A DNA stretch of 64,000 nucleotides from Streptomyces narbonensis (GTDB lineage Bacteria; Actinomycetota; Actinomycetes; Streptomycetales; Streptomycetaceae). Position 1 is the stretch's first letter, and every line of letters starts with the position of its first letter. Location of the stretch: assembly GCF_014649015.1 (NCBI RefSeq), contig NZ_BMSF01000009.1, positions 186,001 to 250,000 of the forward strand, written 5' to 3'. Of the stretch, positions 50,318-59,225 are shown in pieces. Under the pieces are notes generated by a model. The model had not been told where the DNA came from. It saw only the letters and a list, made by a program, of their open reading frames with translations, and did no database searches. The translations under genes were made by a program, and so were the position numbers.

Positions 50318-50518
50318 GCCGGCTCTCCTACTGCATCGTCATAACTTGGCTGCCTTGTTGCTCGCAGCATAGGCGCCTGAAGGGCGGGTTTCCGGTCGGG
50401 GCGCCGGACGCCCCGACCGAAATATTACTCGCCAGTACACCCAGTTCGTTACCGGTAAGCAAGCGCTCAGCAATGTGACCTTGACAACGCGCGGAGAGAG
50501 GGCGCGTTCCGGGAACTC

Positions 50519-51043
50519 TCAGTCGCGCAGCGCGTTGAAGCGCCCGTGGTGGTACAGGAGCGGCCGGCCGGCCCCGTCCGGGTCCCCGGCGACTGCCTGC
50601 GCGATCACGATCCTGTGGTCGCCGGCGGGCACGCGGGCCACCACGCGGCAGACCAGCCAGGCCAGGACACCGTCCAGGACGGGCACCCCCTCCGGCCCCA
50701 GGCTCCAGCGTGTCGCCCCGCCGAAGCGGTCGGCGCCGCTGCGCGCGAAGGTGGCGGCCAGCTCCTCCTGGTGCTCGCCGAGTATGTGGACGCCGATGTG
50801 CTCGGCCTCGGACACCACGGGCCAGCTGGAGGAGGAGGTGCCCACCCCGAAGGAGATCATCGGGGGATCGGCGGCGACGGAATTGAGCGAGGTCGCGGTG
50901 AAGCCGACCGGGCGCTCGCCGTGCGCGGTGATCACCGCGACACCGGCGGCGTGCCGGCGGAAGACGGAGCGGAGCAGATCGGGAGAGGCCTGCCGGGGTG
51001 CGCCGATCGTGGGGGCCGTGCGGAGGTCGGGCGTGACCGTCAT
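50519..51043 (-). CDS. Flavin reductase family protein
   Basis: A 174-residue split-barrel flavin reductase: FRRHAAGVAVITAHGERPVGFTATSLNSVAADPPMISFGVGTSSSSW is the FMN-binding block and HHGRFNALRD the C-terminal end. It supplies reduced flavin to a monooxygenase, or reduces flavin with NAD(P)H; no oxygenase is adjacent. ATG 51043 has GAAGGA 8 bases upstream; ATG 51070 lacks a site. About 245 bp of noncoding sequence lie upstream, with nothing recognised. Confidence 0.9.
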   Translation of the reverse strand: MTVTPDLRTAPTIGAPRQASPDLLRSVFRRHAAGVAVITAHGERPVGFTATSLNSVAADPPMISFGVGTSSSSWPVVSEAEHIGVHILGEHQEELAATFARSGADRFGGATRWSLGPEGVPVLDGVLAWLVCRVVARVPAGDHRIVIAQAVAGDPDGAGRPLLYHHGRFNALRD

Positions 51044-51289
51044 GGAATTGTCCTTCTGCGAGGGCGTCATGAGGAGAGTCCTGGGGTGGTCAGACACCCT
51101 GACAGCGCGCGCTCGCGTTGCGACCCAGGTCCACATGGGCCCGGCCGTAGAGAAGGAGTTCTGGGGGCACTCCGCCAGGGTGACGATCGTTGGCGGGGGC
51201 AGTCAAGTGCGTACCGGGATATGGGAGAAGTGTCACGGCGTCAGACCGCCCGCGCCCAACGGTGCGAGAGCACCCGCCGTGGCGCCGCG

Positions 51290-51616
51290 TCAGACCGCCT
51301 GCCCCAGAGCCGCGATGACGTCGGCCCTGCGGGGCTGGCCGGCCGCCCGGCGGACGACCCGGCCGGCGCGGTCGAGGACGAGGACGGTGGGCGTCCGCAC
51401 GATGCCCAGCTCCCGTACGAGATCGAGCCGTTCCTCGGCGTCGATCTCCACGTGCCCGACGCCCGGCACCATGGCGGCGACCTCGGCGAGGGTGCGGCGG
51501 GTGGCACGGCAGGGCTGGCAGAAGGCGGTCGAGAACTGCACGAGGGTGGCCCGCTCGCCCAGCTCGGCACCGAGCCGCTCCGGCCGCAGGATCTCCGCCC
51601 CCAGGGCCTCCGACAT
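51290..51616 (-). CDS. Thioredoxin-family protein
   Basis: A 108-residue thioredoxin fold: TLVQFSTAFCQPCRATRRTL carries a CxxC of form CQPC instead of CGPC, and GIVRTPTVLVLDRAGRVV gives the cis-proline loop. It has no signal peptide, so it is a cytosolic disulfide reductase or oxidase. GGGGAGAAGG precedes ATG 51616. Divergent from the acyltransferase gene. Confidence 0.9.
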   Translation of the reverse strand: MSEALGAEILRPERLGAELGERATLVQFSTAFCQPCRATRRTLAEVAAMVPGVGHVEIDAEERLDLVRELGIVRTPTVLVLDRAGRVVRRAAGQPRRADVIAALGQAV

Positions 51617-51845
51617 CCTTCTCCCCTTTCCCGTACGTCTCATCTCCCCCACCAGCAGCGTCGCACGGGACCGTTCGATTCCCGCCACGGCCACCGGGGG
51701 TGACGAGAATCTCTCTGTACGAAGGCGTCTGGACTGGTCACGGCGCCCCACATGGGGCACGATCTGCCCAAAGCCGAAAACCTACGGCCGCGTAACTTCG
51801 CCGGGAGAATCCGCTCCGGGCACACGAAGAAGAGGTTCCTATCCG

Positions 51846-52568
51846 ATGGCAGAACTCGTCTATCGACCGGTCGTCGGTGCCGCGCTCACGCTGTTCAAGG
51901 CGCTCGACCTGAAGATCGACACGCAGGGTTCCGAGAACATCCCCCGCACGGGCGGCGCGGTGCTCGTGAGCAACCACATCAGCTATCTGGACTTCATCTT
52001 CACGGGGCTCGCGGCCCTGCCGCAGAAGCGGCTCGTGCGCTTCATGGCGAAGGACTCCGTCTTCAGGCACAAGGTCTCCGGGCCGCTCATGCGCGGCATG
52101 AAGCACATCCCCGTCGACCGCTCGGCGGGCGAGCACGCCTTCAAGCACGCGCTCGAATCACTGCGGGCCGGTGAGATCGTCGGCGTCTTCCCCGAGGCCA
52201 CCATCTCCCAGTCCTTCACGCTCAAGAGCTTCAAGACGGGTGCGGCGCGGCTGGCGCAGGAGGCGGGCGTCCCGCTGATCCCGATGGCGCTGTGGGGCAC
52301 CCAGCGCGTCTGGACCAAGGGCCACCCCCGGAACTTCAAGCGGAGCCACATCCCGGTGACGATCCGCGTCGGCGAGCCCATCGAGGCCCCCACCGACCAG
52401 TACGCGGGCGCCATCACGCGGCGGCTGCGCGAGCGCGTCCAGGAGCTCCTGGAGGCCGCCCAGCGCGCGTACCCGGTCCGCCCGAAGGACGCCGACGACA
52501 CGTGGTGGGTGCCCGCCCACCTCGGCGGTACGGCTCCGACGCCGGCCCAGGTCAAGGAAGCGGGCTGA
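51846..52568 (+). CDS. 1-acyl-sn-glycerol-3-phosphate acyltransferase-like protein (PlsC family)
   Basis: A 240-residue acyltransferase: the catalytic NHISYLD (HxxxxD) box, the phosphate-binding VGVFPEATIS (block III) and VPLIPMALWG (block IV). It lacks long membrane domains and is membrane-associated by its N-terminus. It transfers acyl chains to lysophosphatidate or a related lipid in phospholipid synthesis. Several paralogues are usual in Streptomyces, so the exact acceptor is uncertain. An AAGAGG site precedes the ATG. Confidence 0.88.
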   Translation: MAELVYRPVVGAALTLFKALDLKIDTQGSENIPRTGGAVLVSNHISYLDFIFTGLAALPQKRLVRFMAKDSVFRHKVSGPLMRGMKHIPVDRSAGEHAFKHALESLRAGEIVGVFPEATISQSFTLKSFKTGAARLAQEAGVPLIPMALWGTQRVWTKGHPRNFKRSHIPVTIRVGEPIEAPTDQYAGAITRRLRERVQELLEAAQRAYPVRPKDADDTWWVPAHLGGTAPTPAQVKEAG

Positions 52569-52604
52569 GCGAAGCCCCGAGTCACGGCCCGCCGGGCGGC
52601 GGCG

Positions 52605-53204
52605 TCACAGCTCCGTGGGGAGCGTCCGCCAGAGGTACGCCCGGTCCGGTGCCGCTTTGAGCGCGCCCAGGACGGCCGGGTGCGGTTCCGCGTACAGCCG
52701 CGGGTAGTCCACCTCGCCCAGCTCCGGCCGTACGGTCCAGGCGAGCCGCTCCTCCCCCAGCGAGAACCGAGCGTCGACGCCCGGTCTGTTGCCCCGTACG
52801 TCCTGCCGGGCCCACTTCCGCTCGCCGGGCAGCAGGAGCGCGACGAGGCCGTGGATCACGGGGTTCGTGCCGTCGTCCTCCGCGAGCCGCTGGTAGCAGA
52901 GGGCGGCCGGGACGGAGCGGGCGCGCAGGAGCGCGGCGTACGCGACGGACTTGGCGTAGCAGATGCCGGTGCGCTGCTCCAGGACGTCGGAGGCGCGCCA
53001 GGTGACGCGGGGGTCGCCCGAGTCCTGGGAGTGCGGGATGGTGTCGCGGACGTACGCGAAGGCCGCCTCGGCGTATGAGTATGCGTCGCGATGCTCGGCG
53101 GAGAGCTGGGCCGCCACTTCCCCGACCAGCGAATGGTCATGGTCGACGGCCTCGCCGATCGCGAGGTAGGCCGAGATATCGGGGTGCTGCTGCACGAGAT
53201 CCAT
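52605..53204 (-). CDS. Transglutaminase-like domain protein
   Basis: A 199-residue protein with a transglutaminase/arylamine-acetyltransferase-type cysteine domain: ASDVLEQRTGICYAKSVAYAALLRARSVPAAL holds the Cys and NPVIHGLVALLL the His; the third residue is likely the Asp in GVDARFS. The domain occurs in proteases and in peptide-modifying enzymes. There is no signal peptide, and the substrate is unknown. It lies just after the hairpin that ends the aldolase operon. Confidence 0.83.
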   Translation of the reverse strand: MDLVQQHPDISAYLAIGEAVDHDHSLVGEVAAQLSAEHRDAYSYAEAAFAYVRDTIPHSQDSGDPRVTWRASDVLEQRTGICYAKSVAYAALLRARSVPAALCYQRLAEDDGTNPVIHGLVALLLPGERKWARQDVRGNRPGVDARFSLGEERLAWTVRPELGEVDYPRLYAEPHPAVLGALKAAPDRAYLWRTLPTEL

Positions 53205-53223
53205 GCGGTGTGAGCGTAGGGAA

Positions 53224-53261
53224 ACGGCCGGACGGAAGTCAATGACTTTCCGTCCGGCCGT
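53224..53261. terminator. Hairpin terminator after the threonine aldolase gene
   Basis: Arms ACGGCCGGACGGAAGTCA and its complement pair over 18 nt with a single-base bulge and almost no loop. It lies 19 bp beyond the aldolase stop and before the transglutaminase-like start. Confidence 0.8.
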
Positions 53262-53279
53262 ATATCCATGCATCAAGCG

Positions 53280-54362
53280 CTACTGTCGCGCCATCTCTTC
53301 CTTCAGCGCCTGGAGGAAGGCGTCCACGTCGTCCTCCGTGGTGTCGAAGGCGCACATCCAGCGCACATCGCCGGCGGCCTCGTCCCAGAAGTAGAAGCGG
53401 AACCGTTCCTGCAGGCGCCTGGTCACCTCGTGCGGAAGCCGCGCGAAGACCGCGTTGGCCTGGACCGGGTAGAGGATCTCCACCCCGTCCACCGCGCGCA
53501 CGCCCGCCGCGAGGCGCTGGGCCATCGCGTTGGCGTGCCGGGCGTTGCGCAGCCACAGGTCCTTGGCGAGGAGCGCCTCCAGCTGCACCGACACGAAGCG
53601 CATCTTCGAGGCGAGCTGCATGGACAGCTTGCGCAGGTGCTTCATGTGGCTGACGGCGTCCGGGTTGAGGACGATCACGGCCTCGCCGAAGATCATGCCG
53701 TTCTTCGTCCCGCCGTACGAGATCACGTCCACGCCCACCGCGTTGGTGAACGCGCGCATCGGCACGTTCAGCGACGCCGCGGCGTTGGCGATACGGGCTC
53801 CGTCGAGGTGCACCTTCATGCCCTTGGCGTGGGCGTGCTCGACGATCGCGCGGATCTCCTCGACCGTGTAGACGGTGCCCAGCTCGGTGTTCTGGGTGAT
53901 CGAGACGACCTGCGGCATCGCGCGGTGCTCGTCCTCCCAGCCCCAGGCCTGCCGGTCGATGAGCTCGGGGGTGAGCTTGCCGTCCGGGGTCGGCACGGTG
54001 AGCAGCTTGAGGCCGCCCATCCGCTCGGGCGCCCCGCCCTCGTCCACGTTGATGTGCGCGGACTCGGCGCAGATGACGGCGCCCCAGCGGTCCGTGAGCG
54101 CCTGGAGGGCGGTCACGTTCGCTCCGGTGCCGTTGAAGACCGGGAAGGCCTCGGCGCCGGCTCCGAAGTGGCTGTGGATGACGCGCTGGAGGTGCTCGGT
54201 GTACTGGTCCTCGCCGTAGGCGACCTGGTGGCCTTCGTTGGCGAGGGCGAGGGCCGCCAGGATCTCGGGGTGGGCGCCGGCGTAGTTGTCGCTGGCGAAG
54301 CCCCGGACCGACGGGTCGTGGCGACGACGTGCGTCGGTCCCGGGGCCGAGGGCCGCTGTCAC
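53280..54362 (-). CDS. Low-specificity threonine aldolase family PLP enzyme
   Basis: A ~360-residue fold-type I enzyme: SVRGFASDNYAGAHPEILAAL, PVFNGTGANVTALQAL, and AHINVDEGGAPERMGGLKLL. The PLP lysine is in SYGGTKNGMIFGEAV, with HLDGARIANAA supplying the pyridine-nitrogen Asp. It would split threonine to glycine and acetaldehyde, or a related hydroxy-amino acid. GTG 54362 overlaps the SDR stop by 4 bp (GTGA); GTG 54380 is an alternative. Last gene of the DUF6421-SDR-aldolase operon. Confidence 0.9.
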   Translation of the reverse strand: MTAALGPGTDARRRHDPSVRGFASDNYAGAHPEILAALALANEGHQVAYGEDQYTEHLQRVIHSHFGAGAEAFPVFNGTGANVTALQALTDRWGAVICAESAHINVDEGGAPERMGGLKLLTVPTPDGKLTPELIDRQAWGWEDEHRAMPQVVSITQNTELGTVYTVEEIRAIVEHAHAKGMKVHLDGARIANAAASLNVPMRAFTNAVGVDVISYGGTKNGMIFGEAVIVLNPDAVSHMKHLRKLSMQLASKMRFVSVQLEALLAKDLWLRNARHANAMAQRLAAGVRAVDGVEILYPVQANAVFARLPHEVTRRLQERFRFYFWDEAAGDVRWMCAFDTTEDDVDAFLQALKEEMARQ

Positions 54363-55120
54363 GGCTTGGGGGTCAGCCACAGACGCTGTCCATTCACTTC
54401 CTGGGCGGGCTTGTCCCACAGGCCGGCGATCTCGTCGGCCAGGTCCTTGACGTCGGTGAAGCCCGCGAACTTCGCGTTGGGGCGTTCGGCGCGCATGGCG
54501 TCGTGCACCAGTGCCTTGATCACCAGGATGGCAGCCGCCGCCTGCGGGCCGTCGTCGCCCCCCAGCTTGCGGAACGAGTCCGCCATGGCGAGGGTCCAGG
54601 CCTCGGCGGCCGCCTTGCCCGCGTTGTACGCGGCGTTGTTGGCGAGCGGCTTGTGCGCACCGACCTGGCTGATCAGGGCGTACCGGCCGCGTCCGCCGGC
54701 GCGCAGCAGCCCGTCGTGGAAGGCGAGCGAGGTGTGCTGGACGGTGCGGATGAGGAGCTTCTCGAGGAAGTCCCAGTCCTTGAGCTCGGTCTCCATGAAG
54801 GAGGAGCTGCCGCGCCAGCCGCCGACGAGGTGGACCAGGCCGTCGATCCGGCCGAACTCCTTCTCGGTCTTCGCGGCCCAGTCGCGGGTCGCGTCCAGGT
54901 CGAGCAGGTCGACCGTGTCCCCGATGACCTTGGCGCCGCCGTGGGCGTAGCGGGCGGCGTCGACGGCTTCCGCGAGGCGCGCCGGGTCGGCGTCGGAGCC
55001 GACGACGGTCGCGCCCGCCTCGGCGAGACGGATCAGGGCCGCGCGGCCCGCGGGGCCGGCCGCGCCGGCCACCGCGATGACGGCACCGTCGAGCGGTCCA
55101 CCGTTTCCGTTGGCGTTCAT
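54359..55120 (-). CDS. SDR-family oxidoreductase
   Basis: A 253-residue short-chain dehydrogenase relative: VIAVAGAAGPAGRAALIRLAEAG as a degenerate GxxxGxG motif, GLVHLVGGWRG, catalytic-like Ser in YALISQVG and YNAGK (Tyr-x-x-x-Lys). ATG 55120 has AGGAGGC 8 bases upstream; GTG 55159, overlapping the previous stop, would add 13 residues. It is the middle gene of a three-gene operon; the substrate is unknown. Confidence 0.87.
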   Translation of the reverse strand: MNANGNGGPLDGAVIAVAGAAGPAGRAALIRLAEAGATVVGSDADPARLAEAVDAARYAHGGAKVIGDTVDLLDLDATRDWAAKTEKEFGRIDGLVHLVGGWRGSSSFMETELKDWDFLEKLLIRTVQHTSLAFHDGLLRAGGRGRYALISQVGAHKPLANNAAYNAGKAAAEAWTLAMADSFRKLGGDDGPQAAAAILVIKALVHDAMRAERPNAKFAGFTDVKDLADEIAGLWDKPAQEVNGQRLWLTPKP

Positions 55121-55155
55121 GGGCGTCGCCTCCTGCGTGTCCTCGATGAGGTCGC

Positions 55156-56562
55156 TCACGCGGCGACCCGCTCGGTGCTCGGGACGTCGGCGGCGGTGAT
55201 CCCCTTGGTGTCGGCGATCACGCCCTTCAGCTTCTTCGCCAGGGCCTCAAAGAACATGCTGAGCGGAAACTCGTCCGGAAGCACGTCGTCCACCAGCTTG
55301 CGCGGCGGGAGGGACAGGTCCAGGGCGTCCGGACCCTTGGCCCACTTGGACCCCGGGTGCGGGGAGATGTAGGTGGTGACGAACTCGTACGCCTTGAACC
55401 AGTGGACCAGCTTCGGGCGGTCGATGCCGTCGCGGTAGAGGGTCTCGATCTCGGAGCAGAGGCGGTTGGTGACCTCGGGGGCGCGGTCCCAGTCGATCGT
55501 GAGAATGTTGTCCGTCCAGCGCACCACGTCGTTCTTGTGGAGGTACGCGAAGAGGAGCTGGCCGCCCATGCCGTCGTAGTTGCGGTTGCGGTCGCCGGTG
55601 AGCGGGAAGCGGAACATCCGGTCGAAGAGCACCGCGTACTGCACGTCACGGCCGTGGCCGTTGCCCTCGGCCTCCAGCTTCACGGCCTCCTTGAAGGCGG
55701 TGAGGTCGCAGCGGAGCTCCTCCAGGCCGTACATCCAGAACGGCTGGCGCTGCTTGATCATGAAGGGGTCGAAGGGCAGGTCGCCGCGGCTGTGGGCGCG
55801 GTCGTGGACCAGGTCCCAGAGCGCGAAGGCCTGCTGGCAGCGCTCCTGGTCGCCGAGCATGACGGCGATGTCCTCGGGCAGCTTCACGCCGAGGGTGTCG
55901 ACCGCGGCCTCGGTGACCTTGCGGAAGCGCGCGGCCTCGCGGTCGCAGAAGATGCCGCCCCAGGTGAAGCGCTCGGGGACCTCGCGGACGGCGACGGTCT
56001 CGGGGAAGAGGACGGCCGAGTTGGTGTCGTAACCGGCGGTGAAGTCCTCGAAGGTGATGCCGCAGAAGCCCGGGTTGTCGTAGCGGGTGCGCTCCAGCTC
56101 GGAGAGCCACTCCGGCCAGACCATGCGGAGCACGACGGCCTCGAAGTTGCGGTCGAGGTTGCCGTTCTGCGTGTACATCGGGAAGAGCACGAGGTGCTGC
56201 AGCCCGTCGGCGCGGCCGGCGGCCGGGTGGAACTCCATCAGGGAGTCCAGGAAGTCCGGCACGGTGAAGCCGCTCTCGACCCACTTGCGCAGGTCCGCGA
56301 CGAGGGCACGGTGGTAGGCGCCGTCGTGCGGGACGAGCGGGGAGAGCTGCTCGACGGCGGCGACCAGGCGGTCCACGGTCAGCTCGACGAGCGCGCGGGC
56401 GGGGGCGCCCTCGGCGTCGAAGTCGATGGAGCCGTCCGCGTTCTGCCAGGGGCGGATCTCTTCCACGGCATTCTTGAGCTCGGCCCAAGCGGGGTGGTCG
56501 ATCACCCGGGCATCGGCGGATATGGCCCCACCAGTCACGTCCTGCACAAGAATTTCCGTCAT
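55156..56562 (-). CDS. DUF6421 family protein
   Basis: A 468-residue soluble protein typical of the actinobacterial DUF6421 family. Conserved-looking blocks are FPMYTQNGNLDRNFEAVVLRMVWPEWL, NPGFCGITFEDFTAGYDTNSAVLFPETVAVREVPERFTWGGIFCDREA, LWDLVHDRAHSRGDLPFDPFMIKQRQPFWMYG and YDGMGGQLLFAYLHKNDVVRWTDN. The VHDRAHSRGDLPFD stretch has closely spaced His/Asp that could bind metal. No function is known. It begins the operon with SDR and threonine aldolase. GAAGGAAGAGG precedes the ATG. Confidence 0.87.
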   Translation of the reverse strand: MTEILVQDVTGGAISADARVIDHPAWAELKNAVEEIRPWQNADGSIDFDAEGAPARALVELTVDRLVAAVEQLSPLVPHDGAYHRALVADLRKWVESGFTVPDFLDSLMEFHPAAGRADGLQHLVLFPMYTQNGNLDRNFEAVVLRMVWPEWLSELERTRYDNPGFCGITFEDFTAGYDTNSAVLFPETVAVREVPERFTWGGIFCDREAARFRKVTEAAVDTLGVKLPEDIAVMLGDQERCQQAFALWDLVHDRAHSRGDLPFDPFMIKQRQPFWMYGLEELRCDLTAFKEAVKLEAEGNGHGRDVQYAVLFDRMFRFPLTGDRNRNYDGMGGQLLFAYLHKNDVVRWTDNILTIDWDRAPEVTNRLCSEIETLYRDGIDRPKLVHWFKAYEFVTTYISPHPGSKWAKGPDALDLSLPPRKLVDDVLPDEFPLSMFFEALAKKLKGVIADTKGITAADVPSTERVAA

Positions 56563-56752
56563 TCCTCTTCCTTCACAGGAGAACCTCGCGTTAAGACACC
56601 GTAACCATCCACGCTTCCTCAACACAAGGGGAGCAAGAGAAATTATCCTGTGCGACCCCCATGGATACCGAAGTTTTTCCTGTCTGCCGGTCGTGAAGCC
56701 ACCCTTCCGCCACACAGACCTCCTCCGGCTCCTCCCCAGCGCCTACGGAGAG

Positions 56753-57304
56753 TCAGCTCAGCGGCTTGACCAGCAGCTCGAACCGCAGGTCGTCGCGCTG
56801 GGGCACGCCGAAGCGCTCGTCCCCGTACGGGAAGGGGGTCATCTGCCCCGTACGGCGATATCCGCGCCGCTCGTACCAGGCGATGAGCTCCTCGCGCACG
56901 GAGATCACCGTCATGTGCATCTCGCGGACGTCCCACAGCTCGCTCACCCGCCGCTCGGCCTCCGCGATGATCAGCTTGCCGAGGCCGGCGCCCTGGAGCT
57001 CGGGACGGACGGCGAACATCCCGAAGTAGGCGGCCTCGCCGCGGTGCTCCAGCTGGCAGCAGGCGACGACCTCCCCGTCGCGCTCGACGACCAGGAGACG
57101 GCTGCCCGGGGTGGTGATGACGGCCGCCACGCCCTCCGGGTCGGTGCGCTGCCCCTGGAGGATGTCCGCCTCCGTGGTCCAGCCGCCCCGGCTTGCGTCG
57201 CCCCGGTAGGCCGACTCGACGAGCGGGACGAGGACGGGGACGTCCTCCAGAACCGCCTCGCGGTAGTCGATCCGGCCGGTCTCCTGGGACGTGGCGGTGT
57301 CCAT
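56753..57304 (-). CDS. GNAT-family N-acetyltransferase
   Basis: A 183-residue GNAT fold: YREAVLEDVPVLVPLVESAYRGD at the N-terminus, FGMFAVRPELQGAGLGKLIIAEAER as motif A with the acetyl-CoA R/Q-x-x-G-x-G/A loop, and LIAWYERRGYRRTGQMTPFPYGDERFG as motif B. It acetylates a small amine or an N-terminus; substrate unknown. Divergent from the DUF5134 gene. Confidence 0.9.
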   Translation of the reverse strand: MDTATSQETGRIDYREAVLEDVPVLVPLVESAYRGDASRGGWTTEADILQGQRTDPEGVAAVITTPGSRLLVVERDGEVVACCQLEHRGEAAYFGMFAVRPELQGAGLGKLIIAEAERRVSELWDVREMHMTVISVREELIAWYERRGYRRTGQMTPFPYGDERFGVPQRDDLRFELLVKPLS

Positions 57305-57464
57305 GCGTACGGGCTCCCCTCAGGCGCTGACGATCGACGTGCGCGATCGTCCCGAGCCTAACTCGCGCACCTCGCACTCCCCCTCGTACATCCGTGCGCG
57401 CCCGTGCGCCCGCGTGCGGCCCCCGGGCGGTGGGCATTGCTCCGGGCAGAGGGGGAGGTGTGCT

Positions 57465-58073
57465 GTGCACGGAGCGAGCCTGTCGGGGTGGCTGCTCGTC
57501 GCGCTCTGCGCCGCAACGGGCGTGTACTGCCTGCTGCGGATGCGCGCGTGTGCCGGGGAGGAGCGGCGGGCCGCGGGCGGCGAGGCGCTGATGGGCCTCG
57601 GCATGGCCGCCATGGCGCTGCCGGCGACGGTGGTGGCGCAGCCGGGGTGGAGCTGGGCGGTGTACGCGGCGGTGTTCGGCGGAGCGGCGCTGTCCGGGCT
57701 GGCCGTGGCGGCCCGGCGCGGCGGGCACCATCTGCACCATCTCGTCGGCTCGCTCGCCATGCTCTACATGGCGGTGGCGATGGCGGGCCCCGTCGCACAG
57801 GGGGCGCACTCGGGGCACGCGATGGGGACGGCGGGCGGCATACCCGTCCTGACGGGCGGGCTGCTCCTCTATTACACGGTGTACGTGCTCCGCGCGGGAG
57901 CGCGGCTCGCACCGGCGCCGACGGCGGGCGGGCTCGCGCCGGCGCCGACGGCCGGGGTGGTGCCGGTGGCGGCGGGTGCTCCTGGGCCGGCCTGGGCTCA
58001 CCGGCCCGAGCTCACCCTCGTGTGCCGGCTCTCGATGGCCCTGGCGATGGTGGCGATGCTGGTGACGCTGTGA
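57465..58073 (+). CDS. DUF5134 family membrane protein
   Basis: A 202-residue protein of five to six helices: WLLVALCAATGVYCLLRM, GLGMAAMALPATVV, VYAAVFGGAALSGLAV, a His-rich HHLHHLVGSLAMLYMAVAMAGP, GLLLYYTVYVL and a final ALAMVAMLVTL. A loop near 150-170 repeats LAPAPTAG twice. His/Met-rich helices are characteristic of DUF5134 and suggest metal, perhaps copper, contact. GTG 57465 follows GGGGGAGG. Followed by an M56 peptidase. Confidence 0.83.
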   Translation: MHGASLSGWLLVALCAATGVYCLLRMRACAGEERRAAGGEALMGLGMAAMALPATVVAQPGWSWAVYAAVFGGAALSGLAVAARRGGHHLHHLVGSLAMLYMAVAMAGPVAQGAHSGHAMGTAGGIPVLTGGLLLYYTVYVLRAGARLAPAPTAGGLAPAPTAGVVPVAAGAPGPAWAHRPELTLVCRLSMALAMVAMLVTL

Positions 58074-58207
58074 CCGCGTCACCTCGTCTCCCCGCACCTC
58101 TGTGAGGTCGGACGAACCGCACTGTTCGCGCAACGAAACCGTGGCGTACGTCACTTGGCGTCCGGGGCCATACCCCCGACCAGTACCGCGCTCATAGGGT
58201 GGCGTTC

Positions 58208-59143
58208 ATGTGGGTCTCCCTCGCGCTGCTCCTGCTCGGCGTTCTGACCGCCCTCGCGGCCCCCCGGCTGCTGGCGCGGGCCGACTGGGCGGAGCGAGAA
58301 CCCGTGGTCGCGCTCTGGGTGTGGCAGTGCGTGGTGGCGGCGGTGCTGCTGAGCTTCGCGCTGTCGATGACGTTCAGCGCGTCGGCGGCCTGGCAGGCGG
58401 TACGGGGACAGCTCTTCGCGCCTGCTCCGCGCGCGGTGGTCGAGGCGTACGAACTCGGCACGACGGGGCCGTGGTCGGGGGTCCTCGCGGTCGCCCTGGC
58501 GTGCGGCGGCCTCTGGTCCGGGGCGATGCTCGGCCGCGAGATCGGCCAGGCCCGCGCCCGGCGCCGGCAGCGCCATCGCGAGCTCCTCGTGCGCGCTCCC
58601 CTGCTGCCCGGGGAGCAGCCCGGCAGCGAGCGGCTGGTCGTCCTGGAGGGCGAGCGGGCGGGCGCGTGGTGGATGGCCGGGGGCGCGCCCCAACTGGTCA
58701 TCACCACGGCCGCGCTGCGCCGGCTGAAGGGCCGGCAGCTGGACGCCGTCCTGGCACACGAGCAGGGTCACGCCCGGGCCCGGCACGACTGGCTGCTGCA
58801 CTGCTCCGCCGCGCTCGCCGGAGGCTTTCCGGGGATCCCGGTCTTCGTGGCCTTCCGCGAGGAGATGCACCGGCTGGTGGAACTGGCCGCCGACGACGTC
58901 GCCTCGCGCCGGTTCGGCCGGCTCACGATCGCGCTGGCCCTCGTCGAACTGAACGAGGACCGGGGAGTGTTCGGCCCCGGCCAGGCGCCGGACGCCGATC
59001 TGCCGCAGCGGGTGCACCGGCTCCTCACGGCGGCTCCGCGACTCACGGCGGGGCGCCGGCTGAGCCTCACCGCCGTCGCGTCCCTGGTCCCCGTGGTCCC
59101 GGTCCTCGTGGCCTTCGTCCCGGCGCTCTCCGCGCTGGGATAG
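58208..59143 (+). CDS. M56-family (BlaR1-like) membrane metallopeptidase
   Basis: A 311-residue membrane protease: two N-terminal helices, a third near 95-110, then the zinc motif VLAHEQGHARARHDW (HExxH) with Glu in MHRLVELAADDVASRR as the likely third ligand, and one C-terminal helix. ATG 58208 follows AGGGTGG; GTG 58199 is just upstream. M56 enzymes usually work with a BlaI/CopY repressor, which is absent nearby. It may cleave an unknown membrane or regulatory substrate. Confidence 0.87.
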   Translation: MWVSLALLLLGVLTALAAPRLLARADWAEREPVVALWVWQCVVAAVLLSFALSMTFSASAAWQAVRGQLFAPAPRAVVEAYELGTTGPWSGVLAVALACGGLWSGAMLGREIGQARARRRQRHRELLVRAPLLPGEQPGSERLVVLEGERAGAWWMAGGAPQLVITTAALRRLKGRQLDAVLAHEQGHARARHDWLLHCSAALAGGFPGIPVFVAFREEMHRLVELAADDVASRRFGRLTIALALVELNEDRGVFGPGQAPDADLPQRVHRLLTAAPRLTAGRRLSLTAVASLVPVVPVLVAFVPALSALG

Positions 59144-59225
59144 CGGGGGCCGGGGCGGAGGCGGATCGTCCGCGGAATGCGGGGCGGACCGGCGCGAGGG
59201 GCGGTGAGTCGGGCAGGATCGGCTC

